Part shown: piece after piece, positions 54,720 to 64,000 of the stretch
How the letters are laid out: each line of letters starts with the position of its first letter
Numbering within the stretch: the stretch's first letter is position 1
Source of the DNA: Symsagittifera roscoffensis
Lineage: Eukaryota; Xenacoelomorpha; Acoela; Convolutidae
DNA length: 64,000 nucleotides
Assembly (NCBI RefSeq): GCF_963678635.1
Contig: NC_087063.1
Location: forward strand, 84,305,574 to 84,369,573
Direction of reading: 5' to 3'
Notes under the pieces: generated by a model
Told to the model about the DNA's origin: nothing
Seen by the model: the letters and a program-made list of their open reading frames with translations, nothing else
The model's database searches: none
Translations under genes and position numbers: made by a program

Positions 54720-54818
54720 TCATTCGGTCTTGTAGTCGTCCAGGGGACTCTTCGTCTTCGACTTGCCCTCCTCTGTCTTGTTGTTCTCAAACAGGAATGA
54801 CACACACCCGCTCATCAT
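54720..54818 (-). CDS. TLC gene, terminal exon
   Basis: The acceptor GGTTCTCGCAG precedes ATGATGAGCGGG; TGA is at 54722-54720. An upstream AG at 54829-54830 was rejected because it would break frame with the preceding exon. Confidence 0.75.
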   Translation of the reverse strand: MMSGCVSFLFENNKTEEGKSKTKSPLDDYKTE

Positions 54819-56461
54819 CTGCGAGAACCTACACAAATGAACTTCGCACTCTAAAAGCGATTATGATGGTTTTTCAATGGTACCGTACCAGCTCCCTCAA
54901 CACACAAAAAAACAAATTTAGCCAACAAGCAGTTGGAGTAGTGTCAATCAACTCCAGGAAAACAAAACAATTAATTAAATATATGTTGAAGCTCTCTAAA
55001 TTTCAAAAATATTTGAAATCAGCACTTTTTTCATGAAAGCAGCCCAATTAGAGAAAACTCGATCAATAGACAATTTAATCATTTTGCTGGGAAATCTAAA
55101 AAACTTAAATCCCCCTTTCGAACCTAAAAAATCCTTCATATTTTGCGCGTCATTTCCGCTTCCATAATTGAAGAGCATAATTTGCCTTCCTTTTAGCGAA
55201 TGAATTAATTAAGTAGAAATCGGAGAAAATCAAATTCTTAAAGAAAACAAAACGAAAAAAATCATCGAAAAAAACGAAAAAAAAGCGTTCATTGATAGTT
55301 AAAAACAGTGCAATAATTCAAAAATTACGTCACTAGGACAAAAATTACAAAAAATATTGGGATGAAGATAGCAAATAAAATAACTGAAAGTACTTTTGGA
55401 AAATATCCCTAACGTCATTTATTGGTTCGATATCATTATATTGACATGAAAAAATTCGGATGTACAATATTTGCGAGGGGCAATACAATTGATTGTAACC
55501 AAGGATCATTTAAACAATCCACAACGGCAAAAGAAGGATAATTGTAAGTGGGACGAGATTGGCAATACTTGACTATTCCATTAGTTCACATCTTAAGGGT
55601 GGGTATTAGTTACAGGTGCCATAGGCGAGGAGAGTGAGAGGTGAGAGAAAGAGAGAGGGGGGGGGGGGTGATAAGTAAGAGTAGTTGTGGTGGTTGTAGA
55701 CTTGCCAGAATAGATTGAGTGTGGATATTGTGGTGAACATGAGAAGGAGGGGGAGGGTGAATGTCTTGTCAGTGCACATGGCCACACTGTTGTCTAGGAG
55801 GTAGCAGTCCACGTAGATGTAGAATATGTAGGGCATCGGAATCAGTCTACACAATCTGAAACAACCAATCACACATCACATCACACGCCACAAAAACATT
55901 GTGCATCATAGTTCTCAACAGAGAACTTCATTTTGAAAAAAACCCAGTCTTTAAAACTTATATTGTAGCAGTTTTTCCGGCCCATAACTGCTCCAGAAAA
56001 AAAAACAAAAGAGCATTAAATCCAAAATTTTCGAGCTCACTTTCATTAGGCTATTTGGCTATGTGTAACGTCAGCTTGGGTCTAACATTTCGTCGACAAT
56101 TTTTCGAGCCAAATAATTTCGTTTGTTTAGTTAAGAGCAGTTTAGCTTTTTACATTCTACGAGAAACGTACAAGCAGTGAAAAAAATTGAACAAAAATGA
56201 CAAAATGACGTTTAAAAACAGAGTTAACTTATGCCAATGAAAATGACAAAAAGTACCGATGAATGATGGATGTGTTGTACTACTAACATGAAAGTGGCAA
56301 TCCATAGGGCACATAAAATGACGAAGAGGATGGAGTTGTCTAGATTGTAGCCCACGTGTTGGAGGAGGAAGACTGCATTGGTGAAGGGGTTGGACAGCTC
56401 CATGAACACACTGCCCACATTCGCGACCAACACATTCTCAATCGGCATCGTCAACAAGATG
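54720..56461 (-). CDS. TLC-domain membrane protein, last three exons (partial)
   Basis: Exons 56461-56288, 55855-55702 and 54818-54720 join in frame (GT-AG) to give the C-terminal ~141 residues. The signature SVFMELSNPFTN is the conserved Glu/Ser/Pro-Phe block of TLC proteins of the TLCD/TMEM56 kind. Junction 1 gives LCRLIPMPYIFYIY, the next conserved block. Junction 2 gives STLNLFWQ-MMSGCV, the last helix and cytosolic tail start. The tail (KSKTKSPLDDYKTE) is charged, as usual for this ER/plasma-membrane family. At least three membrane helices are visible. The 5' exons lie beyond the window. The proximal exon border is the founder-like sequence of the adjoining satellite. Which TLCD paralog it is cannot be decided here. 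Confidence 0.8.
55702..55855 (-). CDS. TLC gene, penultimate exon
   Basis: The acceptor GTTGTTTCAG is followed by ATTGTGTAG and the donor is TGGCAA-GTCTAC (weak). It encodes 51 residues with the helix TFTLPLLLMFTTISTLNLFW. Downstream of the donor lies a TC-rich tract (poly-G on plus near 55658-55668). Confidence 0.78.
56288..56461 (-). CDS. TLC gene, antepenultimate exon, starting inside the first satellite unit
   Basis: The acceptor TGTGTTGTGTTGTAG is followed by CATCTTGTTGACG. The donor is TTTCAT-GTTAGT; with this donor the joined codon is ATA and the TLC block is restored, while other donors break frame. The first ~60 coding bases are the same sequence as each satellite unit. Confidence 0.75.
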
Positions 56462-56500
56462 CTACAACACAACACATACACATTATGAACACACTGCCTA

Positions 56501-57500
56501 CATTCGCGACCCACATTCTCAACCGGCATAGTCAACAAGATGCTACAACACAACACATACACATTATGAACACACTGCCTACATTCGCGACCAACACATT
56601 CTCAATCGGCATCGTCAACAAGATGCTACAACACAACACATACACATTATGAACACACTGCCCACATTCGCGACCAACACATTCTCAATCAGCATCGTCG
56701 ACAAATGCTACAACACAACACAACACATACACATCATGAACACACTGCCCACATTCGCGACCAACATATTCTCAATCGGCATCGTCAACAAGATGCTACA
56801 ACACAACACATACACATTATGAACAAACTGCCCACATTCGCGACCAACACATTCTCAATCGGCATCGTCAACAAGATGCTACAACACAACACATACACAT
56901 TATGAACACACTGCCTACACTCGCGACCAACACATTCTCAATCGGCATCGTCTACAAGATGCTACAACACAACACATACACATTGTGAACACACTGCCTA
57001 CATTCGCGACCCACATTCTCAACCGGCATAGTCAACAAGATGCTACAACACAACACATACACATTATGAACACACTGCCTACATTCGCGACCAACACATT
57101 CTCAATCGGCATCGTCAACAAGATGCTACAACACAACACATACACATTATGAACACACTGCCCACATTCGCGACCAACACATTCTCAATCAGCATCGTCG
57201 ACAAATGCTACAACACAACACAACACATACACATCATGAACACACTGCCCACATTCGCGACCAACATATTCTCAATCGGCATCGTCAACAAGATGCTACA
57301 ACACAACACATACACATTATGAACAAACTGCCCACATTCGCGACCAACACATTCTCAATCGGCATCGTCAACAAGATGCTACAACACAACACATACACAT
57401 TATGAACACACTGCCTACATTCGCGACCCACATTCTCAACCGGCATAGTCAACAAGATGCTACAACACAACACATACACATTATGAACACACTGCCTACA
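56501..57500 (-). repeat. Higher-order repeat block in the satellite (500/417-bp period)
   Basis: The variant unit with GACCCACATTCTCAACCGGC occurs at about 56506, 57006 and 57423. The units between these marks repeat in the same order, showing recent duplication of 5-6-unit blocks near the exon. Confidence 0.85.
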
Positions 57501-59768
57501 TTCGCGACCAACACATTCTCAATCGGCATCGTCAACAAGATGCTACAACACAACACATACACATTATGAACACACTGCCCACATTCGCGACCAACACATT
57601 CTCAATCAGCATCGTCGACAAATGCTACAACACAACACAACACATACACATCATGAACACACTGCCCACATTCGCGACCAACATATTCTCAATCGGCATC
57701 GTCAACAAGATGCTACAACACAACACATACACATTATGAACAAACTGCCCACATTCGCGACCAACACATTCTCAATCGGCATCGTCAACAAGATGCTACA
57801 ACACAACACATACACATTATGAACACACTGCCTACACTCGCGACCAACACATTCTCAATCGGCATCGTCTACAAGATGCTACAACACAACACATACACAT
57901 TGTGAACACACTGCCTACATTCGCGACCAACACATTCTCAATCGGCATCGTCAACAAGATGCTACAACACAACACATACACATTATGAACACACTGCCCA
58001 CATTCGCGACCAACACATTCTCAATCAGCATCGTCGACAAGATGCTACAACACAACACAACACTTACACATCATGAACACACTGCCCACATTCGCGACCA
58101 ACACAATCTCAATCGGCATCGTCAACAAGATGCTACAACACAACAAATACACATTATGAACAAACTGCCCACATTCGCGACCAACACATTCTCAATCGGC
58201 ATCGTCAACAAGATGCTACAACACAACACATACACATTATGAACACACAGCCCACATTCGCGACCAACACATTCTCAATCGGCATCGTCAAAAAGATGCT
58301 ACAACACAACACATACATTATGAACACCTTGCCCACATTTGCGACCAACACATTCTCAATCGGCATCGTCAACAAGATGCTATAACACAACACATAAACA
58401 TTATGAACACACTGCCCACATTCGCGACCAACACATTCTCAATCGGCATCGTCATCAAGATGCTACAACACAACACATACACATTATGAACACACTACCC
58501 ACATTCGCGACCAACACATTCTCAATCGGCATTGTCAACAAGATGCTACAACACAACACATACACATTATGAACACACTGCCCACATTCGCGACCAACAC
58601 ATTCTCAATCGGCATCGTCAACAAGATGCTATAACACAACACATAAACAATATGAACACACTGCCCACATTCGCGACCAACACATTCTCCATTCGCGACC
58701 AACACATTCTCAATCGGCATCGTCAACAAGATGCTACAACACAACACATACACATACACATTATGAACACACTACCCACATTCGCGACCAACATATTTTC
58801 AATCGGCATCGTCAACAAGATGCTACAACATAACACATACACATAATGAACACACTGCCCACATTCGCGACCAAATAATTCTCAACCGGCATCATCAACA
58901 AGATGCTACAACACAACACATACACATAATGAACGCACTGCCCACATTCGCCACCAACACAATCTCAATCGGCATCGTCGACAAGATGCTACAACAAAAC
59001 ACATACACACAATGAACACACTGCCCACATTCGCGACTAACACATTCTCAATCGGCATCGTCGACAAGATGCTACAACGCAACACAACACATACACATTA
59101 TGAACACACTGCCCACATTCGCGACCAACATATTCTCAATCGGCATCGTCAACAAGATGCTACAACACAACACATACACATCATGAACACACTGCCCACA
59201 TTCGAGACCAACACATTCTCAATCGGCATCGTCATTAAGATGCTACAACACAACACATACACATTATGAACACACTGCCCATATTCGCGACCAACACATT
59301 CTCAATCGGCATCGTCAACAAGATGCTACAACACAACACATACACATTATGAACACATTGCCCACGTTCGCGAACAACACATTCTCGATCGGCATCGTCA
59401 ACAAGATGCTACAACAAAACACATACACATAATGAACACACTACCCACATTCGTGACCAATATATTTTCAATCGGCATCGTCAACAAGATGCTACAACAC
59501 AACACAAACACATAACGAACACACTGCCTACAATCGCGACCAAATAATTCTCAACCGGCATCGTCAACAAGATGCTACAACGCAACACAACACATAAACA
59601 TTAGGAACACACTGCCCACATTCGCCACCAACACAATCTCAATCGGCATCGTCGACAAGATGCTACAACAAAACACATACACATAATGAACACACTGCCC
59701 ACATTCGCGACCAACACATTCTCAATCGGCATCGTCAACAACATGCTACAACACAACACATACACATT

Positions 59769-61033
59769 ATGAACACACTGCCCACATTCGCGACTAACAC
59801 ATTCTCAATCGGCATCGTCGACAAGATGCTACAACGCAACACAACACATACACATCATGAACACACTTCCCACATTCGCGACCAACACATTCTCAATCGG
59901 CATCGTCAACAAGATGCTACAACACAACACATACACATTATGAACACACTGCCCACGTTCGCGACCAACACATTCTCGATCGGCATCGTCAACAAGATGC
60001 TACAACAAAACACATAAACATAATGAACACACTACCCACATTCGCGACCAACATATTTTCAATCGGCATTGTCAACAAAATGCTACAACACAACAGATAC
60101 ACATAATGAACACACTGTCCACATTCGCGACCAAATAATTCTCAACCGGCATCGTCAACAAGATGCTACAACGCAACACAACACATACACATTAGGAACG
60201 CACTGCCCACATTCGCCACCAACACAATCTCAATCGGCATCGTCGACAAGATGCTACAACAAAACACATACACATAATGAACACACTGCCCACATTCGCG
60301 ACCAACACATTCTCAATCGGCATCGTCAACAACATGCTACAACACAACACATACACATTATGAACACACTGCCCACATTCGCGACTAACACATTCTCAAT
60401 CGACATCGTCGACAAGATGCTACAACGCAACACAACACATACACATTATGAACACACTGCCCACATTCGTGACCAATATATTTTCAATCGGCATCGTCAA
60501 CAAGATGCTACAACACAACACAAACACATAACGAACACACTGCCTACATTCGCGACCAAATAATTCTCAACCGGCATCGTCAACAAGATGCTACAACGCA
60601 ACACAACACATACACATTAGGAACACACTGCCCACATTCGCCACCAACACAATCTCAATCGGCATCGTCGACAAGATGCTACAACAAAACACATACACAT
60701 AATGAACACACTGCCCACATTCGCGACCAACACATTCTCAATCGGCATCGTCAACAATATGCTACAACACAACACATACACATTATGAACACACTGCCCA
60801 CATTCGCGACTAACACATTCTCAATCGGCATCGTCGACAAGATGCTACAACGCAACACAACACATACACATCATGAACACACTGCCCACATTCGCGACCA
60901 ACACATTCTCAATCGGCATCGTCAACAAGATGCTACAACACAACACATACACATTATGAACACACTGCCCACGTTCGCGACCAACACATTCTCGATCGGC
61001 ATCGTCAACAAGATGCTACAACAAAACACATAA
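59769..61033 (-). repeat. Higher-order repeat block in the satellite (1016-bp period)
   Basis: The multi-unit block at 59769-60017 recurs nearly unchanged at 60785-61033. It includes the marker unit with GCCACCAACACAATCTC. Confidence 0.8.
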
Positions 61034-62339
61034 ACATAATGAACACACTACCCACATTCGCGACCAACATATTTTCAATCGGCATCGTCAACAAAATGCT
61101 ACAACACAACAGATACACATAATGAACACACTGCCCACATTCGCGACCAAATAATTCTCAACCGGCATCGTCAACAAGATGCTACAACGCAACACAACAC
61201 ATACACATTAGGAACGCACTGCCCACATTCGCCACCAACACAATCTCAATCGGCATCGTCGACAAGATGCTACAACAAAACACATACACATAATGAACAC
61301 ACTGCCCACATTCGCGACCAACACATTCTCAATCGGCATCGTCAACAACATGCTACAACACAACACATACACATTACGAACACACTGCCCACATTCGCGA
61401 CTAACACATTCTCAATCGACATCGTCGACAAGATGCTACAACGCAACACAACACATACACATTATGAACACACTGCCCACATTCGCGACCAACATATTCT
61501 CAATCGGCATCATCGACAAGATGCTACAACACAACACATACACATCATGAACACACTGCCCACATTCGCGACCAACACATTCTCATTCGGCATCGTCTAC
61601 AAGATGCTACAACACAACACATATACATTATGAACACACTGCCCACGTTCGCGACCAACACATTCTCGATGGGCATCGTCAACAAGATGCTACAACAAAA
61701 CACATACACATAATGAACACACTACCCACATTCGCGACCAACATATTTTCAATCGGCATCGTCAACAAGATGCTACAACACAACACATACACATAATGAA
61801 CACACTGCCCACATTCGCGACCAAATAATTCTCAACCGGCATCGTCAACAAGATGCTACAATGCAACACAACACATACACATTATGAACGCACTGCCCAC
61901 ATTCGCCACCAACACAATCTCAATCGGCATCGTCGACAAGATGCTACAACAAAACACATACACATAATGAACACACTGCCCACATTCGCGACCAGCACAT
62001 TCTCAATCGGCATCGTCAACAACATGCTACAACACAACACATACACATTATGAACACACTGCCCACATTCGCGACCAACACATTCTCAATCGGCATCGTC
62101 AACAAGATGCTACAACACAAAACATACACATTATGAACACACTGCCCACGTTCGCGACCAACACATTCTCGATCGGCATCGTCAACAAGATGCTACAACA
62201 AAACACATAATGAACACACTGCCCACATTCGCGACCAACACATTCTCAATCGGCATCGTCAACAAGATGCTACAACACAACATATACACAAAATAAACAC
62301 TGCCCAAACTCGCCACCAACACAATCTCAATCGGCATCG

Positions 62340-63183
62340 TCAACAAGATGCTACAACACAATACATACACATTATGAACACACTGCCCACATTCGCCAGC
62401 AACTGATTCTCAATCGGCATCCTCAAAAAGATGCTACAACACAACACATACACATAATTAACACACTGCCCACATTCGCGACCAAAACATTCTCCATCGG
62501 CATCGTCAACAAGATGCTTCAACACAACACAAACACATAATGAACACCGCCCAAATTCGCCAACAACACATTCTCAATCAGCATCGTCAACAAGATGCTA
62601 CAACACAACACATACACATAATGATCACTGCCCAAATTCGCCACCAACACATTCTCAATCGGCATCATCAACAAGATGCTACAACACAACACATACACAT
62701 TAAGAACACACTGCCCACATTCGCCACCAACACATTCCCAATCGGCATTGTCAACAAGATGCTACAAAACAACACATACACATAATGAACACACGGCCCA
62801 CATTCGCGACCAACACATTCTCAATCGGCATCGTCAACAAGATGCTACAACACAACACATACACATAATGAACACAATGCCCACATTCGCGACCAACACA
62901 TTCTCAATCGGCATCGTCAACAAGATGCTACAACTCAACATATACACAAAATAAACACTGCCCAAACTCGCCACCAACACATTCTCAATCGGCATCGTCA
63001 ACAAGATGCTACAACACAATACATACACATTATGAACACACTGCCCACATTCGCCAGCAACTGATTCTCAATCGGCATCCTCAATAAGATGCTACAACAC
63101 AACACATACACATAATTAACACACTGCCCACATTCGCGACCAAAACATTCTCCATCGGCATCGTCAACAAGATGCTTCAACAC
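62340..63183 (-). repeat. Higher-order repeat block in the satellite (658-bp period)
   Basis: Variant units at 62340-62525 (CCAGCAACTGATTCTC marker) recur at 62998-63183. Units here are more diverged from the exon than those near 56.5 kb. Confidence 0.8.
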
Positions 63184-64000
63184 AACACAAACACATAATG
63201 AACACTGCCCAAATTCGCCAACAACACATTCTCAATCAGCAGCGTCAACAAGATGCTACAACACAACACATACACATAATGAACACACTGCCCACATTCG
63301 CAACCAACACATTCTCAATCGGCATCATCAACAAGATGCTACAACACAACACATACACATTATGAACACACTGCCCACATTCGCCACCAACACATTCCCA
63401 ATCGGCATCGTCAACAAGATGCTACAAAACAACACATACACATAATGAACACACGGCCCACATTCGCGACCAACACATTCTCAATCAGCATCGTCAACAA
63501 GATGCTACAGCACAACACATACACATAATAAACACTGCCCAAATTCGCCATCAACACTTTCTCAATCAGCATGGTCAACAAGATGCTACAACAACACATA
63601 CACATAAAGAACACTTCCCAAATTCGCCACCAACACATTCTCAATCGGCATCGTCAACAAGATGCTAAAACAAAACACACACATATTATGAACACACTGC
63701 CCACATTCGCCACCAACAATTCTCAATCGGCATCGTCAACAAGATGTTACAACTCAGCACATACATATAATGAACACACTGCCCACATTCGCGACCAACA
63801 CATTCTCAATCGGCATCGTCAACAAGATGCTACAACACAACACATACACATAATGAACACACTCTCCACATTCGCGACCAACACATTCTCAATCGGCATG
63901 GTCAACAAGATGCTACAACACAACACAAACACATAACGAACACTGCTCAAATTAGCCACCAACACATTCTCAATCGGCATCGTCAACAAGATGCTACAAC

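Larger units (their letters stand above)
56402..64000 (-). repeat. Exon-boundary satellite: tandem ~83-bp units (about 90 copies), runs off the right edge
   Basis: Head-to-tail units mostly of 83 bp (88 where an extra ACAAC is present, 81 where two bases are missing). Read on the minus strand, each unit is an intron end (TGTGTATGTGTTGTGTTGTAG), the exon start CATCTTGTTGACGATGCCG and ~45 further coding bases ending GTGGGCAGTGTGTTCAT. In the terminal unit the sequence goes on into GGAGCTGTCC of the TLC exon; in all others it returns to AATGTGTATG. The acceptor AG is kept in nearly every copy (one clear loss near 63745). Higher-order repeats of about 500/417, 1016 and 658 bp are visible. Confidence 0.95.

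Noticed and set aside
54829-54830. Upstream AG as acceptor of the TLC terminal exon
   Set aside because: It does not keep frame with the preceding exon; the AG at 54819-54820 joins in frame and gives the expected FWQ-MMSG sequence.
56402-64000. CRISPR-like array of direct repeats
   Set aside because: Units are contiguous tandem repeats with no unique spacers, in an intron-containing animal genome; it is a satellite.
56402-64000. Many open frames on both strands inside the satellite
   Set aside because: They repeat the same 83-base unit, whose length is not a multiple of three, so frames shift between units. Only the exon-adjacent minus-strand part belongs to a gene.

Overview
This is nuclear DNA from an animal, most likely an invertebrate. 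It is visibly AT-rich, gene-poor, and carries GT-AG introns. The repeat load is heavy: a LINE of the CR1/L2/Jockey group, Penelope-like elements with GIY-YIG domains, tRNA-derived SINEs, MITE-like repeats and satellite DNA. No bacterial operon signals are present. I cannot name the species from sequence alone.

Layout: 1-2.4 kb holds no clear gene, only a weak small ORF and a TATA-like promoter candidate. 2.4-10.1 kb is a modular array in which a ~530-bp repeat (here 'family H'), ending in small hairpins, alternates with spacer modules A (1080 bp, three near-identical copies) and B (214 bp, two copies). Hybrid copies show that unequal crossing-over built it. 10.8-19.0 kb is a second array of three ~2.7-kb tandem units, each carrying a tRNA-derived SINE; two more family H copies follow.

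Genes: DNA polymerase eta (POLH) lies on the minus strand at 21.2-25.9 kb. Four exons can be joined exactly, giving 945 codons with the catalytic acidic residues and a C-terminal UBZ3 zinc finger. A 1-Cys peroxiredoxin (PRDX6 type) lies on the minus strand at 42.9-44.2 kb in two exons. The last three exons of a TLC-domain membrane protein lie on the minus strand at 54.7-56.5 kb; its 5' part must lie beyond the right edge. An unassigned candidate exon sits at 42.45-42.67 kb.

Mobile elements: a plus-strand reverse transcriptase pseudogene (26.3-32.2 kb) is split by a minus-strand LINE at about 26.67-31.01 kb. The LINE has three ORFs: an SGNH-like remnant, a PHD/coiled-coil ORF1 and an EN-RT ORF2. 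ORF1 and ORF2 share one frame and are separated by a single UGA in the UGA-CUAG readthrough context. Penelope-like relics lie at 33.5-35.7 and 36.5-37.0 kb, followed by an unidentified decayed coding region to 39.05 kb.

The right end (56.4-64.0 kb, running off the edge) is a tandem array of about 90 copies of an ~83-bp unit. That unit is the 3' splice acceptor plus the first ~60 coding bases of the adjoining TLC exon, so the array looks like a satellite grown from an intron-exon boundary in sense orientation. This and the LINE stop-codon arrangement are the two most unusual signals in the window.
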